A stretch of DNA of 64,000 nucleotides, taken from positions 52,510 to 116,509 of the forward strand of contig JAZRVO010000003.1 of NCBI GenBank assembly GCA_045599185.1, written 5' to 3'. The translations under genes were made by a program, and so were the position numbers. The DNA comes from UBA1240 sp045599185. GTDB taxonomy: Bacteria > Spirochaetota > Spirochaetia > Treponematales > Treponemataceae. Shown here one piece after another: positions 35,175 to 44,961 of this stretch (its first letter is position 1; each line of letters opens with the position of its first letter). Below the pieces are notes generated by a model. The model was not told the origin of the DNA. It worked only from the letters and a program-made list of their open reading frames with translations, and searched no databases.

Positions 35175-36683
35175 TTATCTGAAATCAAACAATTCTTCGT
35201 GCGTAACAAAACCTGGCGTTTGCGCATACTGGTCTGGATTGTACATTACAATGCAAAGATCATATTTTTCAACCTGTTTTACCAAAGTTTCAACGCTACC
35301 ATTAAAATAACGCAAATCTAAACGGTCAAGCTGTTTTATACCCAAAGCCAAAAAAGGCGCAAAAACGTTGCTGAATGAATCACCAATTAAAAGGATGCGA
35401 TAATTGTTAGCAGCAGAATTGTTGGTTACAAAATTATTGCACGAACCATAACCGTAAGCGTGGTACGGACTGCTGAAATAAAGCTGTTTTGATTCAAGCG
35501 TCGGAACATCAATCATTGCAAGAAAATCACCATCATTGTTAGCCAGCTGATTTTCTTTATCGTAGGCCTCAAAATGGATGTCGTAATGCTTTTTTGGTGT
35601 AATCAGCGTAAAATCATCTGCCGGTGTTTTTGCAACGGTCAGTTTTTTACCGTAAGAACCAAGCAAGGCATTTTTATAAACCTTATAATCATAGTTTTCA
35701 GGATTATAAATTGAATCATCAATAAACAAGCTAGTTTGCCGATTTATTTCTTTTACTATCTGCTGTGTTGCCCACAAACCAGTTTCAGCCTTCCAGTGAT
35801 GGTCTGTAACATAGAACATTTCGGGAAAATTTCTATTCTCTTCAGTTAGTTTTTGACGCAAGTCAAAAGTTGTTACACCATTTTTCTGCAAATAAGAAAG
35901 AACTTCATCAGAATTCTGATTGGAAAAATCCCGGACACCGGCATAAACAGTGTCCAGCGGTGAAATTTTATATGGTGCCTGAATGTAAACAAACGGAATA
36001 TTTTCACTTTGCAGAAAATCGGAAAAACGAACAATGCTTTTTCTTAATTCAGCAGTGTTAAGACGCTTTTGCAGCAACGAAAAATAACCGTTGTTCAATT
36101 TTACAACCGGATTATACAAATCCGCATTCAAGTTCCATTTCATTATTTTTTCGCCATAATTAGCCTTTTCTAGGAAAAAATAACGGCAAACAATGTTTTC
36201 ACTCAGCCATGTTTCCAATTTATTTCTAATTCCGGCAATTTTACCTGTAAATTTATCGCATTTTTCGTCAATTTTGTTTATTTGGGCAAAAAGTTTTGAA
36301 TTTTTTTCTGCTTTCTGCACATTTTCAGCAGTCAAACTGCCAGCAAATTCTTCACGTTGAACACTTTCTTTATTTTCTTCTTCAACAGCATTTGGTATAT
36401 TTTCAGCCTGAATGTTCGCGGCTATTGTACGCTGCTTAATTTCTTCGTAAGATTCACCAAAGGGATATTGCTCAGCAAAATTTACTTTAACGCCAGTCCC
36501 CACTTCCTTTCCGGACAAATCCGGGCGGTCAAAAAAAACGGCCTGAACGATTGGATTTGACGCACCAGAAAATTTTATCAAAACCCTGGCACCAAGGCGC
36601 ACAGCATAACTTAAAAAAAATGCAATCAATATTACAAAAGCAACGCGAGTAAAATAAAACAAGCAATTTTTAGAATTTTTCAT
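35175..36683 (-). CDS. AlgJ/AlgX-like SGNH-type protein, probable O-acetylation partner
   Basis: The 502-residue product starts at the ATG at 36683; a TTG six bases earlier also opens the frame. It has one N-terminal membrane helix (FVILIAFFLSYAVRL), a polar linker with coiled-coil character, and an SGNH-like domain. The catalytic marks are YVTDHHWKAE at about residue 312 (the DHHW or DxxH motif of AlgJ/AlgX) and ILLIGDSFSN at about residue 432 with the Ser nucleophile. Such proteins acetylate polysaccharide in the periplasm with acetyl groups passed by an MBOAT protein. The MBOAT gene is directly upstream, seven bases away. Confidence 0.85.
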   Translation of the reverse strand: MKNSKNCLFYFTRVAFVILIAFFLSYAVRLGARVLIKFSGASNPIVQAVFFDRPDLSGKEVGTGVKVNFAEQYPFGESYEEIKQRTIAANIQAENIPNAVEEENKESVQREEFAGSLTAENVQKAEKNSKLFAQINKIDEKCDKFTGKIAGIRNKLETWLSENIVCRYFFLEKANYGEKIMKWNLNADLYNPVVKLNNGYFSLLQKRLNTAELRKSIVRFSDFLQSENIPFVYIQAPYKISPLDTVYAGVRDFSNQNSDEVLSYLQKNGVTTFDLRQKLTEENRNFPEMFYVTDHHWKAETGLWATQQIVKEINRQTSLFIDDSIYNPENYDYKVYKNALLGSYGKKLTVAKTPADDFTLITPKKHYDIHFEAYDKENQLANNDGDFLAMIDVPTLESKQLYFSSPYHAYGYGSCNNFVTNNSAANNYRILLIGDSFSNVFAPFLALGIKQLDRLDLRYFNGSVETLVKQVEKYDLCIVMYNPDQYAQTPGFVTHEELFDFR

Positions 36684-36689
36684 AGTCAA

Positions 36690-38180
36690 TTAAAAGTTAA
36701 AATAAATAAACGGGTTATAAGTTGATTTTATACAACTAAGCACGGAAAAAACAAACACAAAAGCAAACCATAAACAAACCGCTATTTGTGCAAAAATGCC
36801 AAGCAGTTTGCCGGCCTTTGTATTTTTTTGCAGCAAATTATCGGCTAAAAGCGAATATTTGCTTTTTAAAGCCGGAAAAACTGGGAAACAGGCAATAACA
36901 GAAACAAGCAGAAGAATTCCGCCATTCTGAAGGTAATAATTGTTCAAAAAAATTTCAAAAATGTTTCCGCTTGCCTTAACCGGCGATGCGCCAAAAAGAT
37001 ATGTCCAGTAATTGAACGCAAAACCGAGAGACGGACTTCTGAAAATAATCCAGGCACACATTACGCAAAGCAAAGTTAAAAACCGGTAAAAAAACGCCGG
37101 CACTTTTCTGCTAATTTTGTCCAGCCTGAAAAATTTTTCAACTGAAAGAAGCACAAAATAAAGAATGCCCCAAAACCAAAAAGTAAACGCCGCACCGTGC
37201 CAAATGCCCGTTAATGCCCAAACGACAAACATGTTAAAAAACTGCCGCGCCAAGCCCTTCCGGTTGCCACCCAAAGGTATGTACACATAGTCCCTGAACC
37301 ACGATGAAAGCGAAATATGCCAGCGCCGCCAAAAATCGGTAATAGAACGCGCCATATAGGGATAATTAAAGTTTTCGTTGAAATGAAAACCAAAAATCAT
37401 GCCCAGACCAATCGCCATATCCGAATATCCTGAAAAATCGAAATAAATTTGCAGGCTGTAGGCTATTGCACCAAGCCACGCATCCAGCGCAGAAGGAATT
37501 ATGCCGGCATCGAAGCCGTTAAAAACCAAATCGGCAATAACCGCCATGTAATTTGCCAGAAGGCATTTTTTACCCAGACCAAACACAAAGCGCACAAAAC
37601 CACTGGTAATGTCCCTGGCATTTTCAGTTCGGTTTTCAATTTCATTTTCAACCGTGCTGTAGCGCACAATTGGTCCGGCAATAAGCTGAGGAAAAAGTGA
37701 AATGTAAAGTGCCAGATTAAAAACATTTTTCTGCACGCTGCACTTCCGGTTGTAAAGGTCAATAATATAGGAAAGAATTTGAAAAGTAAAAAAAGAAATG
37801 CCAATTGGCAGGGCAATTGAAACACTGTTGGTTGCAATAAAGGCAAAATGTTCTGCAATAATTTGGGAAATAAAAGAAAGGTATTTGAAAACGAACAGAA
37901 TGCCAATATTCCAGACAATTGCGCAAACCAGCCACAGTTTCTTAAGTTTCAGGCAATTTGAGCAGGCACTTTTATCAATTAAAAGTCCAAACAGATAATT
38001 CATCAGAATAGAAAAAATCATTAAAAGAACGAACAAAGGTTCGCCGTAAGCATAAAACGCCAGACTGAAAATTAAAAGTACGGCATTTCTGAATTTTCTC
38101 CCCCGGAAAAACGGATTAAAATAGCAGAGCAAAATTAACGGAAAGAAAATAAAAAGAAAAATCGATGATGAAAAAACCAT
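36690..38180 (-). CDS. MBOAT-family O-acyltransferase (AlgI-like)
   Basis: The 496-residue membrane protein has about ten to twelve helices. It shows the MBOAT/AlgI marks DFWRRWHISLSSWFRDYVYIPLGGNRKG (quoted in part: FWRRWHISLS and YIPLGGNR) at about residue 275, and the conserved His in ALTGIWHGAAFTF at about 325. It moves acyl groups, usually acetyl, across the membrane for glycan O-acylation. AGGAA precedes the ATG. It forms an operon with the AlgJ-like gene. The pair could modify the glycan made by the neighbouring locus on the other strand. Confidence 0.92.
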   Translation of the reverse strand: MVFSSSIFLFIFFPLILLCYFNPFFRGRKFRNAVLLIFSLAFYAYGEPLFVLLMIFSILMNYLFGLLIDKSACSNCLKLKKLWLVCAIVWNIGILFVFKYLSFISQIIAEHFAFIATNSVSIALPIGISFFTFQILSYIIDLYNRKCSVQKNVFNLALYISLFPQLIAGPIVRYSTVENEIENRTENARDITSGFVRFVFGLGKKCLLANYMAVIADLVFNGFDAGIIPSALDAWLGAIAYSLQIYFDFSGYSDMAIGLGMIFGFHFNENFNYPYMARSITDFWRRWHISLSSWFRDYVYIPLGGNRKGLARQFFNMFVVWALTGIWHGAAFTFWFWGILYFVLLSVEKFFRLDKISRKVPAFFYRFLTLLCVMCAWIIFRSPSLGFAFNYWTYLFGASPVKASGNIFEIFLNNYYLQNGGILLLVSVIACFPVFPALKSKYSLLADNLLQKNTKAGKLLGIFAQIAVCLWFAFVFVFSVLSCIKSTYNPFIYFNF

Positions 38181-38195
38181 TTTATATTCCTGTTT

Positions 38196-38233
38196 TAAAA
38201 AACAGTTCCAGCCCGCAAACCGAACTGGAACTG
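38196..38233 (-). terminator. Terminator of the ispG operon
   Basis: CAGTTCCAG at 38203-38211 pairs with CTGGAACTG at 38225-38233, with a T run on the minus strand just beyond. It lies past the stop of the TPR-like gene. Confidence 0.85.
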
Positions 38234-38263
38234 ATAGACTATATATATCAATTAAAAAGCTTC

Positions 38264-39445
38264 TTAATAAATTTTAAGCAGTTCGCTAAGCGCAAGATTG
38301 CGCCAAAAGTCTTCCGGACAGAACTGGGAAAGGCTTGAATACATTCCTTCGCTTAAAACCTTGCAGTCCGATTCATACAGAATCTGCGCATAATTGTAAA
38401 AACCTTCCCAAACACCGTTTCTGGCGCCCCAGTCTGCAATTTCGTAATATTCACCAACTTTTTCAAGGTAACGCACAAAATTGGACTTTTTATTAGAACT
38501 AACATTTTTAAGAACCGCTCCATTGGACTGACGGTAAATATCAGTTTCACGGTCAGCATAAACATATTCCATGTCACGCTCTTTAATCGCTTCGTACATG
38601 CGGGTAAAGGCAATCAGCGCCGCCAAAGTTGACATTGTAAGTGCCTTTTCCTGCTTGCCGTTGTCGCGGTAATAGTTTGCCAGCTGGTAATAGGCATTTA
38701 ACGAAGTATAGGCCGTGCTGCGATAAAGCAGAAACAGCTTGTCCAGCGTCATGTCGCTGGCATTAATTGAACGCTTTACGGCTTTTATAAAATTTCCGTC
38801 TTCACCGGCCGAATTAACATAACCGTCGCTGGCAATAACCAGCAAAAGCGATTTTTCAAACTTTTCGTAATCTTTCTGAAGCTTCGCAAGATAAGCCATC
38901 TGATACAGAATGTCAAAACGCTGATCCGGAATGTCCAGAATATCAGCATGTTCCCAGGCTCTGGTTAAAAAAGCGTCAGCAAGAACATATTCGCCTTCAA
39001 GCATGTAAAGCTTGCCAAGCATAAAGTCCGCTTCCGGGTATTCTTCATAAAGGGCAACTTTTTTTACAAGTTTCGCAATTGAATAATTCAGCTGTTCCTG
39101 GCTTGTTTTTACCAGAACATCGTGAATAACCGTCAGTGCGTCTTCCGCATTGCGTTCTTTCAGCACCTCAACAACAGCATCAATATTGTCACCAACCACC
39201 TGAACGGCAGAAGGATTCAAAGCCTGATTTAAAACATAAAGCGACCAGGAAACTTCATCTCTCCGCTTGCTTTTTGCAGTATCAACTAAACGTACAGCCT
39301 CGCCAAAATCACCCTGCTCATAGCACAACTGTGCATCCTGCAACGTCATCCACGACAGCGAAGTGATTTCCGGCTTTTTGGGTGTCTGGGCAAAAATAAC
39401 GCCAGCAATTGAAACAAACGCAAATACTGCAAACAGTTTTTTCAC
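38264..39445 (-). CDS. Exported TPR-like protein of unknown function
   Basis: The 393-residue protein has a signal peptide (KKLFAVFAFVSIAGVIFA, cleavage near FAQT). Helical pairs of TPR character follow, for example LCYEQGDFGEAVRLVDTA, DFMLGKLYMLEGEYVLADAF, and YYQLANYYRDNGKQEKAL. A conserved function is not known to me. Its ATG overlaps the ispG stop as ATGA. I recall a hypothetical gene in the same place next to ispG in T. pallidum, which suggests a spirochaete-conserved periplasmic protein. Confidence 0.75.
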   Translation of the reverse strand: MKKLFAVFAFVSIAGVIFAQTPKKPEITSLSWMTLQDAQLCYEQGDFGEAVRLVDTAKSKRRDEVSWSLYVLNQALNPSAVQVVGDNIDAVVEVLKERNAEDALTVIHDVLVKTSQEQLNYSIAKLVKKVALYEEYPEADFMLGKLYMLEGEYVLADAFLTRAWEHADILDIPDQRFDILYQMAYLAKLQKDYEKFEKSLLLVIASDGYVNSAGEDGNFIKAVKRSINASDMTLDKLFLLYRSTAYTSLNAYYQLANYYRDNGKQEKALTMSTLAALIAFTRMYEAIKERDMEYVYADRETDIYRQSNGAVLKNVSSNKKSNFVRYLEKVGEYYEIADWGARNGVWEGFYNYAQILYESDCKVLSEGMYSSLSQFCPEDFWRNLALSELLKIY

Positions 39446-40536
39446 AGTGAATTTAACTCCTCTCTAAAAGCTGCATCTGCCTGATCAGCAGAAACAGTAC
39501 GAACAACAGCACCGTGCTTAAAAATAATAACAGAATCACCAGCGCCGGTTATGCCAATATCAGCAGTTTTACCCTCGCCCGGGCCGTTTACCACGCAGCC
39601 CATAACGGCAACTGTTATGTCTTTATTCATAGAAAGCAATTCAGTCTGCCAGCGGTCAGTAAAACCATGAACATCAAAACCATTTCTTCCGCACCTTGGG
39701 CACGAAACAATTTTTACACCACCGCTGCGTAAACCAAGCTCGCGTACAATTTCTTTTGCAGTAATAATTTCGTTTTCCGGCAGCGATGAAAGACTTACAC
39801 GAATCGTAGAGCCGATTTTTTCACTTAAAAGCCGGCTGAAAGCCATTGTGCTTTTTACTACGCCGCCGATTAACGGACCTGCTTCCGTTACGCCAATATG
39901 CAATGGTGCATTATAAATTTCGGCAAATTTTTCGTTAGACTCAATAGTTTCTGCAACAGAAGATGCTTTCATTGAAACAATAAACTGATTAAAGTCTAAT
40001 TTGTCAAATATCTCCATTTCGCGGGCGGCTGTTTGTACCAAACCTTCGGCACGGCTGATTTTCTTTTCAGCAACCAAATCTGCCAAATCTCTTGGAAGGC
40101 TTCCTGTGTTAATGCCAATTCGCAAGGCCGTGCCTGTCTGGCGTGCCTTGTCTACCACGGCTTTTGTTCTTTCAATTGAACCGATGTTGCCAGGGTTGAT
40201 GCGGATTTTTGCAATATTGCCGTCAAGACAGCGCAATGCAAGCTTGTAATCAAAGTGAATGTCTGCAACCAGCGGCATTTTTACTGCTTCTGCAAGTTTC
40301 AGCAGCGCTTCAGCACTTTCCATGTCCGGCACGGCAAAACGAAGGATGTCGCAGCCTAAAAGTTCAAGTTTTTCAATGCGTTCAACAGTTTCGCTGAATT
40401 TCTTGCTGTCAGACAAAAGGTCCGTAATGCCCTCTTTCCACATGGTTTGTATTGTTACCGGGTTTGTACCGCCAATTACAATTTTTCTGGTTCTTCCTTT
40501 TCCGCCAATTGCAACTTCATACGGGGTTTTGTACAT
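39442..40536 (-). CDS. ispG: 4-hydroxy-3-methylbut-2-en-1-yl diphosphate synthase
   Basis: IspG (GcpE) carries out the next-to-last step of the MEP isoprenoid pathway. The 364-residue length is that of the short bacterial form. It has IGGTNPVTIQTMWKEG at the N terminus, LVADIHFDYKLAL at about residue 92, and INPGNIGS at about 115. The cysteines that bind the [4Fe-4S] cluster are in SCPRCGRNGFDV at about residue 272 and VMGCVVNGPGEGK at about 308. It heads a two-gene operon. GAGGC precedes the ATG. Confidence 0.96.
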   Translation of the reverse strand: MYKTPYEVAIGGKGRTRKIVIGGTNPVTIQTMWKEGITDLLSDSKKFSETVERIEKLELLGCDILRFAVPDMESAEALLKLAEAVKMPLVADIHFDYKLALRCLDGNIAKIRINPGNIGSIERTKAVVDKARQTGTALRIGINTGSLPRDLADLVAEKKISRAEGLVQTAAREMEIFDKLDFNQFIVSMKASSVAETIESNEKFAEIYNAPLHIGVTEAGPLIGGVVKSTMAFSRLLSEKIGSTIRVSLSSLPENEIITAKEIVRELGLRSGGVKIVSCPRCGRNGFDVHGFTDRWQTELLSMNKDITVAVMGCVVNGPGEGKTADIGITGAGDSVIIFKHGAVVRTVSADQADAAFREELNSL

Positions 40537-40669
40537 AAATGCCTCAAAAATTTTAGTTTGAATTTGTTCTGATATTTTTATTCTATTCTATAGAAAATCA
40601 TTGAAAATTTCTTGTGTTTTTCAAAAAATCTTCAAAAACTTCCCATTTTATTCTAAAAAAGCGGCTGAA

Positions 40670-40702
40670 AACAAAAACAGGCTGTAGAAAACCTACAGCC
40701 TG
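40670..40702 (-). terminator. Terminator of the V-ATPase operon
   Basis: CAGGCTGTAG at 40678-40687 pairs with CTACAGCCTG at 40693-40702 and is followed by TTTTTGTTTT on the minus strand, just past the subunit K stop. Confidence 0.92.
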
Positions 40703-40723
40703 CAAAGTTAACAAAATCAATAA

Positions 40724-41146
40724 TCAGACACTAATCAAACAGAAGGCCATAACGAACAAGGCTACGGTTTCACACAAACCAACAACTGCAATGTACTGTG
40801 AAAAACCTTTTCCTGTTTCAGCAAAAGCGTCAGAACCAGCAGCACCGGCTTTTCCCTGTGCAATTGCAGAGAATGCCATTGCGATACCGGCAAAAATACC
40901 CAAACCGAGCAAGTACCAGGAATCTTTTGAAGAACCGCTGATGAACATCATTGCCAGATAACCGTAAATTGTCTGGGTAAGAGGAGCACCGGCGAAAACT
41001 GTCAAAATTGAAGAAGCAGGCTTGTTGTTCAAATAACAGCGCTTCCATGCACCAATTGTTGCTGAACCAGCTGTGCCAATACCAATTGCAGAACCAAGAG
41101 CAGCAATACCAAGAGCAGCACCTGCACCTAACATACCAAAATTCAT
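40724..41146 (-). CDS. atpK: V-type ATP synthase subunit K (membrane rotor ring)
   Basis: Subunit K forms the ion-carrying ring. The 140-residue protein has four membrane helices in two hairpins, as in NtpK of Enterococcus hirae. The ion-binding Glu is E126 in VGLCETVALF. T57 and Q58 (PLTQTIYG) and Q97 (AIAQGKAG) match the other residues that bind Na+ in E. hirae NtpK, with offsets that fit. The first hairpin lacks a Glu, as in other four-helix rotors. TAGGAGA precedes the ATG. It is the last gene of the operon. Confidence 0.95.
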   Translation of the reverse strand: MNFGMLGAGAALGIAALGSAIGIGTAGSATIGAWKRCYLNNKPASSILTVFAGAPLTQTIYGYLAMMFISGSSKDSWYLLGLGIFAGIAMAFSAIAQGKAGAAGSDAFAETGKGFSQYIAVVGLCETVALFVMAFCLISV

Positions 41147-41197
41147 GTTAATCTCCTATATAATAATCTCTAACAAACGAATGTTCGCCTGCTAAAA

Positions 41198-43042
41198 CTA
41201 TTCCCTAAAGGGTTCGTATTTAAAGCCAGCCCAGTTCATGCCAACGTGGCTGGTAAACTCAAGTGTATTCAAACGTACGCCGTGTACAATAACAGAAAGT
41301 ACGTTCAAAACCATATTAAGGCCATGACCAAATACCAGAAGGATAATTCCGAAGAAAATTAAGAAATTACCCAGCATAGGGCCGGCCATTGTGTTTACAG
41401 TTTCTGCAATAGCAGTACCTGCCAGTGCAACTGCCCACAAGCGAATGTAAGAAACAATATCAGAGAAGAAGTTAATAACACCAAGCAAAACTGAAATGAT
41501 GTTTTTACAGCTTTCTACGATACTCTTTCCGATGCTTCCTTCGTAATTAGAAAAAATAAAGCTTAAAACAAAACCAGCAGCAATTAAAACTGGTACCGGC
41601 GTAATCAGAGGGAAACGTTCTGATGATACGATAAGCATCAAAACAACGTAGAACATACCCCAGAGAATAAGCAGTGAACCAAGATCTGCAAGAACTTTAA
41701 GCGATTTTTCCTTAAAGTTCCGCTTCATTGCTATAAAATGGCCAATAGAAAGTTGTGCCAACGCAAGCAAAAAGCAGAAAATTTGCAGGTTCGTATCGCG
41801 TTCCGGGTTTGCAGGCGCAAAAACCGGTAAAGCCAAATTCTGCAAGAACGGCGGAAGCAATGTATAATCCATACCAAACCATGAACAGTTCAGTACGCCC
41901 CAAACTACAGTAGTAGTTGCCCAGACAATAAGCAGGGTAATAATTGGTGCAACAGGCTGCTTAGCCTTCTTAGCCTTGAATGCGGCAAACAGACCGGCAA
42001 ACAAAAGCAGCAGACCGTAACCGGCATCACCAAAAATCATTCCGAAGAAAATTGTCAGGAACAGCAGGAACCAGAGGCTGACATCATGTTCCCAATATCC
42101 GGGGAAAGTTCCCATGAAATCGAGAACAGGGTACAAAATTTCAACCGCCTTACTGTTTTTAAGCTTGGTTGGAACATTGTCTTCTTCAGTCGGGTCTTCT
42201 GCCATAAATGCCCAGGAATTGGCTTCTGCCGTTTTTTTCAATTCAGCAAATTCCGGTTCCGGAACATAGCCTGTAAGCCATGCCAGCGAAGAATCAGCAT
42301 CTGTTCCGTCATTTTCCATGCCGGAATAAATATCTTCAAATTCAACGTCTTTAGCCCAAAGCTTGGCATTTTCTTTTAATGTTTTAGCATAACAAATCTG
42401 GTCAACCAGTTTCTGGTTCAAACCGGCAATCTGTTTTTCTGCTTCAGTAATTTCTGCCTTCAGGGCATCAGAAGATTTTTCCGGCAGCTGAACAAGTACG
42501 GCTTCCGCCGGCATTGATTCATATCTGCCCGTTTCGCTGCCAAAAGCAACAAAACGCTTTTTATTTTTATCTTCATTTACCAAAACAGTGCTAATTTCTT
42601 CCGGAATATCATAATAATTTGCCGGAGGAATTTCATACAAAGTTAGCGGAATGCCTTTTTCTGCAAGAAATGCGAAATCTTCCGGATTGATGTTTCCCCA
42701 TTTAGCGAAACGTTCCAGATCACGATTATTTTTCAAAACCAGTTCTTCGCATTTTTTGCGTTCTGCAACAATACCATTAACTTCAAGTGCTTTTTCTAAG
42801 GCAGCATCTTTTGACAGTTCTTCTGCAGCAACCTTTTTAGTGCCTTTTGGAACCTTAATGTCACTTAAAGTCATAAAAGCACTGTTAACAGCATTCAAAT
42901 TGCCCTTTAATGTAGCCAAATCTGCCCCGGAACCATGAACACTGTCGATGTGCATTACACCGGCCTTGCGCAAGGTTTTTAAGGCTTCTTTTCTTTCCTT
43001 GTTAAGCACAATCAAAGAGACTTTCTTCATAGGTACAATCAT
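41198..43042 (-). CDS. atpI: V-type ATP synthase subunit I (membrane stator)
   Basis: The 614-residue protein is the a-type stator subunit of the membrane part. The N-terminal half (residues 1 to about 320) is cytosolic with coiled-coil stretches, and the C-terminal half has about eight membrane helices. Key stretches are FGMIFGDAGYGLLLL at about residue 340 and SYIRLWAVALAGTAIAE at about 532, in which Arg faces the rotor Glu. The ATG overlaps the subunit D stop as ATGA. It is somewhat short but normal for this bacterial group. Confidence 0.93.
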   Translation of the reverse strand: MIVPMKKVSLIVLNKERKEALKTLRKAGVMHIDSVHGSGADLATLKGNLNAVNSAFMTLSDIKVPKGTKKVAAEELSKDAALEKALEVNGIVAERKKCEELVLKNNRDLERFAKWGNINPEDFAFLAEKGIPLTLYEIPPANYYDIPEEISTVLVNEDKNKKRFVAFGSETGRYESMPAEAVLVQLPEKSSDALKAEITEAEKQIAGLNQKLVDQICYAKTLKENAKLWAKDVEFEDIYSGMENDGTDADSSLAWLTGYVPEPEFAELKKTAEANSWAFMAEDPTEEDNVPTKLKNSKAVEILYPVLDFMGTFPGYWEHDVSLWFLLFLTIFFGMIFGDAGYGLLLLFAGLFAAFKAKKAKQPVAPIITLLIVWATTTVVWGVLNCSWFGMDYTLLPPFLQNLALPVFAPANPERDTNLQIFCFLLALAQLSIGHFIAMKRNFKEKSLKVLADLGSLLILWGMFYVVLMLIVSSERFPLITPVPVLIAAGFVLSFIFSNYEGSIGKSIVESCKNIISVLLGVINFFSDIVSYIRLWAVALAGTAIAETVNTMAGPMLGNFLIFFGIILLVFGHGLNMVLNVLSVIVHGVRLNTLEFTSHVGMNWAGFKYEPFRE

Positions 43043-43659
43043 TTTTCAGTCTCCTTTTCTTCTGCTGCACGTTCAAGGTTTTTCTTAGAAATTTTTCCAC
43101 GAACAACCGCTGCAACCTGCTGGTCTCCAAGATAAACGGTAATTTTTTTAATGTTGCTCTTGGTTTCAGGAATCTTAACCTTTTCAAAAAGGTTAACGCG
43201 CTGAGTAGTAACCCTCAGTTCCTTTGCCAAAAGCTCAACCTGCTTATCAAGCACATCAGCTTCCAAGTCCATTGCAAGCACTTGTTCCATTTTGTCAGCT
43301 GCAAGATCAATCCACAAAGGCGTACTGTATAAGTCGTAATCGCCACGAGCGAATTCCGCACCTTCATAGATTGGAATGATTACACCGGCAATGTTTCCAA
43401 CACCCTTTTTAATGTTGGAAACGGTAACCATGTCAGGGGTAAAAGCTTCGCGCTCGCCAAAAACGGCAATCCATTTGGAAAATTCCTCTTCCAATGCCTT
43501 GCGCTTTGCCCTTACTTCCTTGGCTCTGGCATCAATTGTACGGATTTCTGTCTGCAGCTGCTGTTTTTTGAGCAGAAGAGTCGGCAGATAGCGCTTGTAC
43601 ATTTTAAGCGCATCTTTCTGACTCTTAAGCTCATTTTTCGTCAGCTTTATTGTTGCCAT
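43039..43659 (-). CDS. atpD: V-type ATP synthase subunit D (central shaft)
   Basis: The 206-residue protein has the long N- and C-terminal coiled coils of subunit D, which forms the turning shaft inside the A3B3 head. The start IKLTKNELKSQKDALKMYKRYLPTLLLKKQQL (quoted in part: KNELKSQKDALK and LPTLLLKKQQL) is the family signature. The C-terminal half carries RVNLFEKVKIPE. It is nine bases after subunit B and overlaps subunit I. Confidence 0.95.
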   Translation of the reverse strand: MATIKLTKNELKSQKDALKMYKRYLPTLLLKKQQLQTEIRTIDARAKEVRAKRKALEEEFSKWIAVFGEREAFTPDMVTVSNIKKGVGNIAGVIIPIYEGAEFARGDYDLYSTPLWIDLAADKMEQVLAMDLEADVLDKQVELLAKELRVTTQRVNLFEKVKIPETKSNIKKITVYLGDQQVAAVVRGKISKKNLERAAEEKETEK

Positions 43660-43668
43660 ACAATAACC

Positions 43669-44961
43669 TTATTTTTTCCAGTACTGTTGAATCAAGTCAG
43701 ACTTGATACCTGTTTCATCACTTTCAAAACATTCCGAAAGAATTGCCCAGCCCTTATCAAGAGCAGCTTCAAGCGGAATATTTACAGACAAATCCATCAT
43801 TTCGCTTTCAAACAGCTTACCGTATTTCAAAAGCTTTTCGTCCCACTGCGACATCATAAAGCCCATTGATTTTTTCTCAAGGGTATCTTTATAAGAAGAA
43901 TACAGACGAATCATTGCATCCATAAGTGCACGGTGGTCGTTACGGGTTTTGCCGTTAACGTTCTGCTTAAGGCGCGAAAGTGAACCGAACGGTTCAATGC
44001 GGCCGCCCTTCAAATAGAACTGACCTTCGGTAATGTAACCGGTGTTATCTGGAACCGGGTGAGTAACGTCATCACCAGGCATTGTTGTAACAGCAAGAAT
44101 TGTTACAGAACCGGCATCGTCAAAGTCAACAGCCTTTTCGTAACGTGCTGCAAGCTGAGAATACAAATCGCCAGGGTAACCGCGGTTAGAAGGAACCTGT
44201 TCCTGCGTAATGGCAATTTCCTTCATTGAGTCTGCAAAGTTGGTCATATCGGTCAAAAGAACCAGTACGTCCTTACCCTGCAATGCAAACTGTTCGGCAA
44301 CAGCAAGCGACATGTCAGGAACCATCAAACATTCTACAGTCGGGTCTGCGGCAGTATGAACGAACATTACGGTGCGGCTCAAAGCACCGCCTTCTTCAAG
44401 GGTATTCTTAAAGTACAGGTAATCGTCATACTTTAAGCCCATACCGCCAAGAACAATAACGTCAACTTCGGCCTGCATGGCAATACGTGCAAGAAGCTGG
44501 TTATAAGGTTCACCAGAAATAGAGAAAATAGGCAGTTTCTGCGAAACAACCAATGTATTGAACATGTCAATCATTGGAATACCAGTACGAATCATGCGTT
44601 TTGCAACGATACGTTTTGAAGGGTTTACAGACGGACCACCGATTGCAACAAGGTTTTCCTTCAGTTCAGGGCCTTTGTCACGCGGGTTACCAGAACCGTT
44701 GAAAATGCGTCCCATAAGGTTTTCCGAAAAACTGATCTGCATTTCGTGACCCAAAAAGCGTACCTGATCACCGGTAGAAACACCGCGGCCACCAGCAAAA
44801 ACCTGCAAAGAAACCAGATCGCCGTTAACGCGGTTAACTTCTGCAAGCGAAGTACCAAAAGAAGTAGTAATTTCGGCAAGTTCGCCGTATTTTACGTCTT
44901 CAGCCCGAACAGTAATAACGCTTCCGTTAATAGATTCGATTTTGCTATATACCTTATTCAT
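43669..44961 (-). CDS. atpB: V-type ATP synthase subunit B (regulatory)
   Basis: The 430-residue protein is the non-catalytic nucleotide-binding partner of subunit A. It has GRIFNGSGNPRDKGP at about residue 83, IDMFNTLVVSQKLPIFS at about 130, and the conserved VPSNRGYPGDLYSQLAARYEKA at about 262, quoted in part. The P-loop is degenerate (SGEPYNQL), as expected for B subunits. Its ATG shares a base with the subunit A stop codon. Confidence 0.96.
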   Translation of the reverse strand: MNKVYSKIESINGSVITVRAEDVKYGELAEITTSFGTSLAEVNRVNGDLVSLQVFAGGRGVSTGDQVRFLGHEMQISFSENLMGRIFNGSGNPRDKGPELKENLVAIGGPSVNPSKRIVAKRMIRTGIPMIDMFNTLVVSQKLPIFSISGEPYNQLLARIAMQAEVDVIVLGGMGLKYDDYLYFKNTLEEGGALSRTVMFVHTAADPTVECLMVPDMSLAVAEQFALQGKDVLVLLTDMTNFADSMKEIAITQEQVPSNRGYPGDLYSQLAARYEKAVDFDDAGSVTILAVTTMPGDDVTHPVPDNTGYITEGQFYLKGGRIEPFGSLSRLKQNVNGKTRNDHRALMDAMIRLYSSYKDTLEKKSMGFMMSQWDEKLLKYGKLFESEMMDLSVNIPLEAALDKGWAILSECFESDETGIKSDLIQQYWKK

